A stretch of DNA of 9,330 nt. Origin: Sphingomonadaceae bacterium (GTDB lineage: Bacteria > Pseudomonadota > Alphaproteobacteria > Sphingomonadales > Sphingomonadaceae). Position 1 is the stretch's first letter; each line of letters starts with the position of its first letter. A model generated the notes under the pieces. It ran no database searches, was not told where the DNA came from, and was given only the letters and a program-made list of their open reading frames with translations. A program made the position numbers and the translations under genes. Location: contig RFSU01000089.1 of assembly GCA_009923795.1 (NCBI GenBank), positions 1 through 9,330 on the forward strand, read 5' to 3'. Shown in pieces: positions 1 to 9,330 of the stretch.

Positions 1-4031
<4,031 letters not shown>

Positions 4032-4062
4032 GCCAAGTCATTTGGTCGTTTAGAAACGCCAT

Positions 4063-4095
4063 AAAACCCCGTCAGCGACGCTGGCGGGGTTTTTT
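4063..4095 (+). terminator. Intrinsic terminator after rpoC
   Basis: A 14-bp stem (left arm 4063-4076, right arm 4080-4093) has a 3-base loop GAC. Its only imperfection is one G-U pair, and its core is CCCC paired with GGGG. The right arm runs into six T residues (4090-4095). It starts 32 bases after the rpoC stop codon. It should end the rpoBC transcript and so separate the next gene from rpoC transcription. Confidence 0.93.
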
Positions 4096-4225
4096 GTTTC
4101 TCTTAATTTCAAGGCGCAGAGATTCTGATCTGAATAGGTTTAGAATTTATCATAATAAGCGAAAACTAGACCATTGTGTGTTGGTGGTTGCATGATTGCC
4201 AGACTCATTACGATTTGGTTAGATG

Positions 4226-4241
4226 TGGCAGGCTAAAGGCT
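4226..4241 (+). promoter_or_regulatory. Candidate sigma-54 (-24/-12) promoter of the PEP-CTERM gene
   Basis: TGGCAGG at 4226-4232 followed by GGCT at 4238-4241 puts the key GG (4227-4228) and GC (4239-4240) dinucleotides at the 12-base start-to-start spacing of RpoN promoters. The -24 element matches well (TGGCA plus G); the -12 element matches only in GC and the following T (AGGC instead of TTGC). The predicted start would be near 4252, giving a 5' leader of about 54 bases. In other bacteria PEP-CTERM genes are linked to the PrsK/PrsR two-component system, whose regulator is of the sigma-54-activator type, so this promoter class would fit. No activator site was recognised upstream. The match is partial, so chance is possible. 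Confidence 0.35.
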
Positions 4242-4292
4242 TGGGTCGCTCCGTCAGGTACCGCAAATATGTGGGCCTTCCTCTGAATGGAT

Positions 4293-4296
4293 GGAG
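4293..4296 (+). promoter_or_regulatory. Ribosome binding site of the PEP-CTERM gene
   Basis: GGAG lies 9 bases before the ATG at 4306. It supports that ATG as the start, in agreement with the signal peptide that begins there. Confidence 0.6.
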
Positions 4297-4305
4297 TGAA
4301 GCGTC

Positions 4306-5103
4306 ATGAAGAAATTAGGACTCGCGGCAATTGCCGCACTTTTAAGTACAACAGCGGCCCATGCGTCCTCGTTCGTCAACGGAGACTTTGAAGCCGGAAA
4401 TGCCTCGGGTTGGACTCAAGGCGGTGGGTATCGGGGGAATGTCTCGAACGCGGGCTTGAATCCCAACAACTTCATCCCCGGTGATGGGGGAGTACGGTCC
4501 AGCATTGTGGCATCGGGCACGGTAGACCCCAATGTTGGGGCCGCCTTTGGGTCAACCGTTTATGGCGGGAAGTTTAGTTATCGCGTCGAGAATACGACCT
4601 GGGGTGGATATGCATCCGTCCTGCAACAGCGAGTCAATAATTAGTCAGACAGCAATATCTTCTTTGCTTGGAAGTCGGTTCTCGAAGGGGCTCATGGGAC
4701 TAATGATGCGGCGACCATGATCATTACTTTGACCGACCTTACGACATCGACCGAGCTGATTCGGCGGCAATATAATGCGGCCTCTGGCGGGGGCGGCATT
4801 GATCCACGCTTCTCCTTCAATGGTGACAGCTATTATACGCCGCAATAGCAGATTGAGAATCTGGCAATTGGCGCTGGCTTGGTTGGGCATGATTTTCTGC
4901 TGTCCGTTCTTGCCGCAGATTGCGAACCAACAGGCCATTGGGGTTATGTGTATCTTGACGGCTTTGGTGCCGTCACGCCACCTCCGGGTGGGATTCCTGA
5001 GCCAACATCTTGGGCCATGATGCTTGCCGGCTTTGGCATTGCAGGCTCAGCCATGCGTCGCCAGCGCAAGGCGGGTCTTAAGAAAGCGGCCATAACCGCT
5101 TAA
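4306..5103 (+). pseudogene. PEPxxWA-CTERM secreted protein gene interrupted by two in-frame TAG codons
   Basis: Read through, this frame spans 266 codons to a TAA at 5101-5103 and has the full plan of a PEP-CTERM protein. It begins with an Sec signal peptide (residues 1-20, likely cut after AHA), then the NGDFE...GW opening often seen in such proteins, a beta-rich extracellular body, a Pro/Gly linker, PEPTSWA (residues 231-237, bases 4996-5016), a short hydrophobic segment and a basic tail (RRQRK). These signals normally direct export and exosortase-dependent processing, often in exopolysaccharide-producing bacteria. TAG at 4642-4644 (codon 113) and 4846-4848 (codon 181) interrupt it. There are no frameshifts, and the protein sense continues well after each stop. 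Each TAG is one base from a plausible original codon: TAT or TAC for Tyr at the first, TGG for Trp at the second (between TPQ and QIE). If they are ordinary stops, only a 112-residue secreted fragment is made, without the sorting signal. Family assignment is confident; the exact function is unknown. Confidence 0.85.
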
Positions 5104-5122
5104 CTGGGTGCATAGGTGAATT

Positions 5123-5160
5123 GAAAAGCCCTGCAGGCTATATTGGCGGCAGGGCTTTTC
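5123..5160. terminator. Bidirectional terminator between the PEP-CTERM gene and ctrA
   Basis: This is a perfect 12-bp inverted repeat (5123-5134 and 5149-5160) with a 14-base loop. The core is GCCCTGC/GCAGGGC, flanked by AAAA on the left and TTTT on the right, so either strand gives a GC-rich stem with a U-rich end. It starts 19 bases after the TAA at 5101-5103 and overlaps the first two bases of the convergent ctrA stop codon (5159-5161). It probably serves both genes. Confidence 0.8.
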
Positions 5161-5857
5161 AAGCAGCTTGAGCGTGCTCTTCAGGGTCCCTTAGAACATA
5201 TCCCCGACCCCAGATGGTTTCGATATAATTATGTCCGCCGCAGGCGAGAGACAGTTTTTTGCGCAGCTTGCAAATGAACACATCGATGATCTTGAGCTCC
5301 GGCTCATCCATGCCGCCGTAGAGGTGGTTAAGAAACATCTCCTTGGTCAGCGTCGTTCCCTTTCGCAAGGAGAGCAATTCTAGAATCATATATTCTTTGC
5401 CGGTCAGATGAACGCGCGTTCCGGCGACATCGACAGTCTTTGCATCAAGGTTGACCGACAAATGTCCTGTGCGGATGATGGATTGCGAATGCCCCTTCGA
5501 ACGTCGAACGATGGCATAAATGCGCGCCACCAATTCTTCCCGGTGAAACGGCTTTGTCATATAGTCATCGGCACCCATGCCGAACCCGCGCAGCTTTGAG
5601 TCAATATCGGCATAGCCGGACAAAATCAAAATCGGGGTTTCTACCCGGGCTGCCCGCAATTTCTTAAGAACATCATAGCCGTTCATGTCCGGCAGGTTCA
5701 GATCCAGACAAATAATGTCATAATCATAGAGCCGCCCAAGGTCGATGCCCTCTTCACCAAGATTCGTGGTGTAGACATTAAACCCTTCACCAGAGAGCAT
5801 GATTTCGACGGCTTTGGCGGTGGATGGTTCATCTTCAATAAGAAGGACCCGCATCAT
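5159..5857 (-). CDS. ctrA: Cell-cycle response regulator CtrA
   Basis: CtrA is an OmpR-type DNA-binding response regulator of alphaproteobacteria. In Caulobacter, the CckA-ChpT phosphorelay activates it and it controls replication initiation, division, motility and pilus genes; in several other alphaproteobacteria it mainly controls motility and gene transfer agents. The receiver domain fills residues 1-120 and has the acidic pocket IEDE, the phospho-acceptor Asp51 in LDLNLPDM (codon 5702-5704, counted from the second ATG) and TKPFH with the conserved Lys. The winged-helix DNA-binding half is near-identical to the Caulobacter protein as I recall it (GGMDEPELKIIDVFICKLRK, WGRGYVLRDP). The protein ends in Ala-Ala, as does Caulobacter CtrA, where the terminal residues help ClpXP proteolysis. 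Two adjacent ATGs exist, at 5857 and 5854; the GAGGG about 5 and 8 bases upstream suits either, and the second gives the family-standard N-terminus MRVLLIED. uvrA lies 245 bases upstream on the same strand. Confidence 0.97.
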   Translation of the reverse strand: MMRVLLIEDEPSTAKAVEIMLSGEGFNVYTTNLGEEGIDLGRLYDYDIICLDLNLPDMNGYDVLKKLRAARVETPILILSGYADIDSKLRGFGMGADDYMTKPFHREELVARIYAIVRRSKGHSQSIIRTGHLSVNLDAKTVDVAGTRVHLTGKEYMILELLSLRKGTTLTKEMFLNHLYGGMDEPELKIIDVFICKLRKKLSLACGGHNYIETIWGRGYVLRDPEEHAQAA

Positions 5858-5876
5858 TCATACCCTCGCACGCACC

Positions 5877-5881
5877 GAATC
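5877..5881. promoter_or_regulatory. GANTC (CcrM-type) methylation site in the ctrA leader
   Basis: GAATC lies 20 bases upstream of the ctrA start. GANTC is the target of the cell-cycle DNA methyltransferase CcrM of alphaproteobacteria. In Caulobacter a GANTC site in a ctrA promoter ties transcription to passage of the replication fork. Whether the site acts this way here is inference. Confidence 0.4.
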
Positions 5882-5882
5882 A

Positions 5883-5895
5883 TGCCAAATTGGCA
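5883..5895. repeat. 13-base palindrome in the ctrA upstream region
   Basis: TGCCAA-A-TTGGCA is a perfect palindrome around a central A, 26 bases upstream of the ctrA start and just next to the GANTC site. Such a symmetric site could bind a dimeric regulator or form a small hairpin. No specific binding protein was recognised. Confidence 0.4.
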
Positions 5896-5909
5896 ATGAC
5901 TAGCGCCAC

Positions 5910-5925
5910 GTTAACCAAAATTTAC
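5910..5925 (-). promoter_or_regulatory. Candidate CtrA-binding box upstream of ctrA
   Basis: On the ctrA strand the sequence reads GTAA, seven bases, then TTAAC. This matches the CtrA consensus TTAA-N7-TTAAC except for the first base. It lies about 53 bases before the ctrA start, where it could sit over a promoter and give autoregulation, as known in Caulobacter. A further TTAACC half-site on the same strand is at 6027-6032 without a good partner. Confidence 0.45.
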
Positions 5926-5970
5926 TTAAAGAGGGAAGTCTGAAAATCTCAGTTACTTCCAAAAATGGCT

Positions 5971-5996
5971 TTTTTGCGTCAAGAGCAGCGCAAAAA
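5971..5996. repeat. AT-rich inverted repeat between uvrA and ctrA
   Basis: An 8-bp inverted repeat (TTTTTGCG at 5971-5978, CGCAAAAA at 5989-5996) has a 10-base loop. It could end the uvrA transcript, but the stem has only three G-C pairs and the usual GC-rich core followed by T residues is absent. On the ctrA strand the right half of the loop contains TTGACG (5977-5982), which could equally be a -35 element for ctrA, though no good -10 was found 16-18 bases further on. The rest of the 245-base gap holds nothing else I can support. Confidence 0.3.
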
Positions 5997-6102
5997 CATG
6001 AATGCCAACTGCATCCTTTCTTGCGAGGTTAATGCCATTTTGGTTCAATAATACCGCTCTTTGCAGAGGCTCAATTGCCGTTCTGCTTTGGTCGCCGGGC
6101 CT

Positions 6103-8988
6103 CTACTTTTTTCCGCCCAGTAGTGGCTTGAGATAGCTGCCCGTATAGCTGCGCGGATGAGCGGCAATCGCTTCCGGCGTCCCTTCGCCAATAATCTCAC
6201 CGCCCTTAATGCCACCTTCTGGGCCGAGATCGATGATCCAATCGGCTGTTTTAATAACATCCAGATTATGTTCGATCACGACGACGCTATTCCCCTGATC
6301 GACCAGAGCATGAAGCACCTCAAGCAGCTTGCGGACGTCTTCAAAATGCAAGCCCGTGGTCGGCTCATCTAGAATATAAAGGGTATTGCCCGTCGCCCGT
6401 CGGCTGAGTTCCTTGGCGAGCTTAACGCGCTGTGCTTCCCCGCCGGAAAGCGTCGTCGCCTGTTGGCCAACCTTCACATAGCCAAGCCCGACTTCAGCCA
6501 GCATCGCCATTTTGTCCCGAATGGGGGGAACCGCCTTGAAAAATTCCACCGCATCTTCCACCGTCATGTCGAGCACATCGGCAATGGAATGCCCCTTGAA
6601 CTTCACCTCCAAGGTTTCCCGATTATAGCGCGCGCCTTTGCAATCTTCGCATGTCACATAGACGTCGGGGAGAAAGTGCATTTCAATCTTGATGACGCCG
6701 TCGCCTTGGCAGGCTTCGCACCGCCCGCCCTTGACGTTGAAGGAAAAGCGCCCCGGCTTGTAACCCCGCGCTTGAGCCTCGGGCAGGCCGGCAAACCAGT
6801 CGCGGATATTGGTAAACGCGCCCGTATAGGTCGCCGGATTTGATCGTGGGGTGCGACCAATGGGGGATTGATCAATATCGATGACTTTGTCGAGGAACTG
6901 GAGGCCTTCAATTTTGTCATGCTTTCCCGCGACGACTCTGGCCCCGTTCAATGTGCGCGCGGCAGCCGCATACAGGGTGTCGATGGTGAAGCTGGATTTG
7001 CCCGATCCAGACACGCCCGTGACGCAGGTGAAGGTGCCAAGCGGGATGGAGGCGGAGACATTGCGCAGATTATTCTCACGCGCGCCTTTGACGATCAGTT
7101 TCTTGCCCGTCCCTTTGCGCCGCTTTGCGGGCACGGGGATTTCCCGACGCCCAGTCAGATAGTCTGCGGTCAAACTCCCTTGTGCGGCCTCAATATCGGC
7201 AAGGCTGCCTTGCGCCACAATCTGCCCGCCATGCACACCAGCACCCGGCCCCATATCGATGATATAGTCGGCATGGCGAATGGCATCCTCGTCATGTTCC
7301 ACGACGATCACCGTGTTACCCAAATCGCGCAGCCTCTGCAGCGTCGCCAACAGCATATCATTATCGCGCTGATGCAAGCCGATTGAGGGTTCATCCAGCA
7401 CATAAAGAACGCCCGACAGGCCCGACCCGATTTGGGAGGCGAGGCGGATCCGCTGGCTCTCACCTCCAGATAAGGTGCCCGATGTGCGGCTGAGGTTCAG
7501 GTAATCAAGGCCAACATTGTTGAGGAAGCCCAACCGCTCATTAATCTCTTTCAGGATCGCGCGGGCAATTTGCTGCTGCTGCGGGCCGAGCTTGGCCTCC
7601 AATGCGCCGAACCACGCAACTGCATCGACCACCGACAATTGGGTTGCGGTGCTGATCGTGGTGTCGGCGATTTTGACGCACAGCGCCTCCGGCTTGAGGC
7701 GCGCACCTAGGCAGGCCTCGCAGGGGGCCGAGCTTTGATATTTCGCCAGTTCTTCGCGCATCCAGGCGCTATCGGTCTGGATCAGGCGTCGATTGAGATT
7801 ACCGATCACGCCATGGAAATGTTTGTGCGCATCATAGGTTTTGCGCCCATCCTGAAAGGTGAGACGGATTATCTCGAGGCCTGCACCATTGAGGAGGATG
7901 TCGCGTATGTCTGCGGGCAGATCTTTCCAAGGTGTCTCTAGGCTGAAGCCAAAATGCCGCGCGAGGGAGCTGAGCACCTGCATATAATAAGGGCTGGGCG
8001 GGTTGGACTTCGCCCAAGGAACAATCGCGCCATTTTTGATCGACAGGCTTTCATTGGGAACGATGAGTTCCGGATCGAAGGAGAGCTTCTCCCCCAAACC
8101 ATCGCATGTCGGGCACGCCCCTTGCGGCGCGTTGAAGGAAAAGAGGCGCGGTTCAATTTCAGAAATGGTGAAACCTGAAACAGGGCAGGCAAATTTCTCT
8201 GAAAAGACGATGCGCCCCGGCGGGGCATGATCACCCAGCACATCTTTGGAGGTCGACGCATCCTCTGGCGCGTCCGCAGGATCGACAAAGGCCAGCCCGT
8301 CGGCGAGCTTCAGCGCGGTTTCAAAGCTGTCGGCAAGCCGCGTCTCAATCCCCTCGCGCACGACGATGCGATCAACCACCACTTCAATGTCATGCTTGAA
8401 TTTCTTATCAAGGGCAGGGGCCTCATCAATATCGTGAAATGCGCCGTCAATGCGCACACGGGTGAAGCCCGCCTTTTGCCACTCCGCCAATTCCTTGCGA
8501 TATTCCCCCTTGCGACCCCGCACGACGGGCGCGAGCAGATAGAGCCGCGTTCCCTCTGGCAAAGCGGCCACGCGATCGACCATCTGGCTGACTGTTTGGG
8601 CTGAAATGGGAAGCCCTGTTGCCGGCGAATATGGAATGCCAACACGCGCCCAGAGCAAACGCATATAATCATAAATCTCTGTCACCGTCGCAACGGTGGA
8701 GCGTGGATTTCGGCTGGTTGTTTTCTGCTCAATGCTGATGGCGGGGGACAGGCCCTCTATGTGATCCACATCGGGCTTTTGCATCATTTCCAGAAACTGA
8801 CGCGCATAAGCGGACAGCGACTCTACATAGCGCCGCTGCCCTTCGGCATAGATGGTATCAAAAGCAAGGCTCGACTTGCCCGAACCGGACAGTCCCGTGA
8901 TCACGGTCAGCGTATCGCGCGGAATATCAACATCGACGCCCTTGAGATTATGTTCCCGGGCGCCCCGAACTTTAATGTGAGTCAGCAT
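6103..8988 (-). CDS. uvrA: Excinuclease ABC subunit UvrA
   Basis: UvrA is the damage-recognition ATPase of nucleotide excision repair; a UvrA dimer with UvrB scans DNA, then leaves UvrB for UvrC to cut. From the ATG at 8988 it has 961 residues, near the family's usual 940-970. In order: Walker A GLSGSGKSS (residues 32-40), the UvrB-interaction and insertion region, zinc module 1 (Cys268, Ser271, Cys292, Cys295), ABC signature LSGGESQR (about 506-513) with LDEPSIGLH after it, second Walker A GVSGSGKSS (658-666), zinc module 2 (Cys757, Cys760, Cys780, Cys783), signature LSGGEAQR (about 847) and LDEPTTGLH. It ends SYLKPLLGGKK then TAG. The start is chosen because MLTHIKVRGAREHNLKG aligns with the usual UvrA N-terminus and GGAAG lies 9 bases upstream. 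The frame stays open to a TTG at 9087, but those 33 extra residues do not resemble UvrA. No LexA-type box (GTTC/GAAC pairs) was seen upstream. Confidence 0.97.
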   Translation of the reverse strand: MLTHIKVRGAREHNLKGVDVDIPRDTLTVITGLSGSGKSSLAFDTIYAEGQRRYVESLSAYARQFLEMMQKPDVDHIEGLSPAISIEQKTTSRNPRSTVATVTEIYDYMRLLWARVGIPYSPATGLPISAQTVSQMVDRVAALPEGTRLYLLAPVVRGRKGEYRKELAEWQKAGFTRVRIDGAFHDIDEAPALDKKFKHDIEVVVDRIVVREGIETRLADSFETALKLADGLAFVDPADAPEDASTSKDVLGDHAPPGRIVFSEKFACPVSGFTISEIEPRLFSFNAPQGACPTCDGLGEKLSFDPELIVPNESLSIKNGAIVPWAKSNPPSPYYMQVLSSLARHFGFSLETPWKDLPADIRDILLNGAGLEIIRLTFQDGRKTYDAHKHFHGVIGNLNRRLIQTDSAWMREELAKYQSSAPCEACLGARLKPEALCVKIADTTISTATQLSVVDAVAWFGALEAKLGPQQQQIARAILKEINERLGFLNNVGLDYLNLSRTSGTLSGGESQRIRLASQIGSGLSGVLYVLDEPSIGLHQRDNDMLLATLQRLRDLGNTVIVVEHDEDAIRHADYIIDMGPGAGVHGGQIVAQGSLADIEAAQGSLTADYLTGRREIPVPAKRRKGTGKKLIVKGARENNLRNVSASIPLGTFTCVTGVSGSGKSSFTIDTLYAAAARTLNGARVVAGKHDKIEGLQFLDKVIDIDQSPIGRTPRSNPATYTGAFTNIRDWFAGLPEAQARGYKPGRFSFNVKGGRCEACQGDGVIKIEMHFLPDVYVTCEDCKGARYNRETLEVKFKGHSIADVLDMTVEDAVEFFKAVPPIRDKMAMLAEVGLGYVKVGQQATTLSGGEAQRVKLAKELSRRATGNTLYILDEPTTGLHFEDVRKLLEVLHALVDQGNSVVVIEHNLDVIKTADWIIDLGPEGGIKGGEIIGEGTPEAIAAHPRSYTGSYLKPLLGGKK

Positions 8989-9003
8989 GCGGCCCGTCTT
9001 CCA

Positions 9004-9042
9004 CATGTGGTCAGGCGGGGCAAGTGTCCGATAGACCACATG
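9004..9042 (-). promoter_or_regulatory. Stem-loop in the uvrA leader
   Basis: A perfect 9-bp inverted repeat, CATGTGGTC at 9004-9012 and GACCACATG at 9034-9042, encloses 21 bases. In the uvrA transcript it would form a hairpin ending about 2 bases before the GGAAG ribosome binding site and 15 bases before the ATG at 8988. The near arm is also part of a 10-base palindrome, CCACATGTGG (9001-9010). Its position suggests a role in translation of uvrA, but this is inference. Confidence 0.45.
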
Positions 9043-9047
9043 CCTGA

Positions 9048-9095
9048 TTAAGGAAGCGCCACTGCTTTGTGTAAAAGCTGGTTCCAATCAGACAT
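9048..9095 (-). CDS. Possible 15-codon leader peptide upstream of uvrA
   Basis: A short frame (MSDWNQLLHKAVALP, stop TAA) starts at an ATG preceded by AAGGAGG, the strongest Shine-Dalgarno sequence in the window, with a short 3-base gap. It ends 5 bases before the uvrA leader stem-loop and about 60 bases before the uvrA start. No run of a single amino acid suggests classical attenuation. Alternatives: the AAGGAGG serves a TTG start at 9087 giving a longer UvrA, or GATAAT within it is a -10 element and the ORF is chance. Too short to judge by protein similarity. Confidence 0.3.
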   Translation of the reverse strand: MSDWNQLLHKAVALP

Positions 9096-9131
9096 TATCC
9101 TCCTTAAAGGCGCTGAGAAGAGCGAATTTGT

Positions 9132-9135
9132 GGAG
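9132..9135 (+). promoter_or_regulatory. Ribosome binding site of hom
   Basis: GGAG is followed by seven bases (CGTCAAC) and the ATG at 9143, a normal spacing that supports this start. Confidence 0.6.
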
Positions 9136-9142
9136 CGTCAAC

Positions 9143-9330
9143 ATGGCAGAAGCGTTGCGGGTAGCATTGGCAGGTCTGGGAACAGTTGGCGCGGGTGTCG
9201 TCAAGCTGATCGATGCCAATCGTAGCCTGATTGAACGCCGCGCTGGTCGCCCGATTGAGGTTGTTGCCGTATCCGCCCGCGACCGGACGCGTGATCGCGG
9301 CATTAGCCTCTCTCGCTTCCAATGGGTGGA
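9143..9330 (+). CDS. hom: Homoserine dehydrogenase, N-terminal part (runs off the window)
   Basis: Homoserine dehydrogenase reduces aspartate semialdehyde to homoserine with NAD(P)H, the branch point to threonine, methionine and isoleucine. Only 62 codons are present. They show the nucleotide-binding start of the family: a beta strand (LRVALAG), then the glycine-rich loop GLGTVGAGVV (residues 11-20), a helix, and IEVVAVSARDRTRDRG at the end of the second strand. The start has a good ribosome binding site and the usual short N-terminus. The gene is divergent from uvrA; the two start codons are 154 bases apart. The frame is open to the right edge. The C-terminal catalytic and ACT domains cannot be seen. 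Confidence 0.9.
   Translation, partial: MAEALRVALAGLGTVGAGVVKLIDANRSLIERRAGRPIEVVAVSARDRTRDRGISLSRFQWV

Noticed and set aside
4642..4848. Genome-wide reassignment of TAG to an amino acid
   Set aside because: uvrA ends at TAG (6103-6105) exactly where UvrA proteins normally end, so TAG works as a stop in this genome.
4645..4938. A 97-codon open frame on the minus strand within the PEP-CTERM gene
   Set aside because: It is the shadow of the plus-strand frame, which has clear family features on both sides of each TAG.
5878..5893. Sigma-54-like TGGCA...GGTGC on the ctrA strand
   Set aside because: The GG and GC dinucleotides are one base too far apart, and the -12 part does not match.
6065..6104. 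AGAGGC/GCCTCT inverted repeat as a uvrA terminator
   Set aside because: The stem is only 6 bp with a 28-base loop and no T run follows on the minus strand.
6463..7386. Open frames on the plus strand within uvrA (126 and 172 codons)
   Set aside because: They are opposite well-conserved UvrA ATPase and zinc-module sequence, without domain signals.
8989..9142. LexA/SOS box in front of uvrA
   Set aside because: A GTTC occurs at 9081-9084, but the expected partner GTTC seven bases later is ACAT. No other pair with correct spacing was found.

Overview
This window looks like chromosomal core sequence from an alphaproteobacterium, most likely of the order Sphingomonadales. The evidence is a full CtrA cell-cycle regulator with the alphaproteobacterial signature, a PEPxxWA-type PEP-CTERM reading frame (common in sphingomonads), and the style of the RpoC, UvrA and Hom proteins. 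The genus cannot be fixed from this sequence alone. No mobile element, tRNA, rRNA or CRISPR array is visible.

Layout, left to right. (1) The 3' 95% of rpoC (+), cut by the left edge inside its first zinc-binding site, ends at 4031 and is followed by a strong intrinsic terminator. (2) A 210-base gap carries a sigma-54-like promoter candidate and a ribosome binding site. (3) A secreted PEPxxWA-CTERM protein gene (+, 4306-5103) has an unbroken frame from signal peptide to sorting signal except for two in-frame TAG codons; it is best called a young pseudogene. (4) A perfect 12-bp inverted repeat, probably a two-way terminator, separates it from the convergent ctrA. (5) ctrA (-, 5159-5857) has an upstream region with a CtrA-box-like sequence, a GANTC methylation site and a short palindrome. 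(6) uvrA (-, 6103-8988) has a leader holding a 15-codon reading frame with a strong Shine-Dalgarno sequence, followed closely by a stem-loop. (7) The first 62 codons of a homoserine dehydrogenase gene, hom (+), run off the right edge, divergent from uvrA.

The genes do not form one pathway. They cover transcription (RpoC), cell-cycle control (CtrA), nucleotide excision repair (UvrA), threonine/methionine/isoleucine biosynthesis (Hom) and an accessory surface or exopolysaccharide-linked protein. uvrA and ctrA point the same way but lie 245 bases apart with promoter-like signals between them, so ctrA probably has its own promoter.

I see no clear new multi-gene system. The points most worth a second look are the double-amber PEP-CTERM gene with its possible sigma-54 promoter, the uvrA leader (small ORF plus hairpin), and the possible autoregulatory and methylation sites in front of ctrA.
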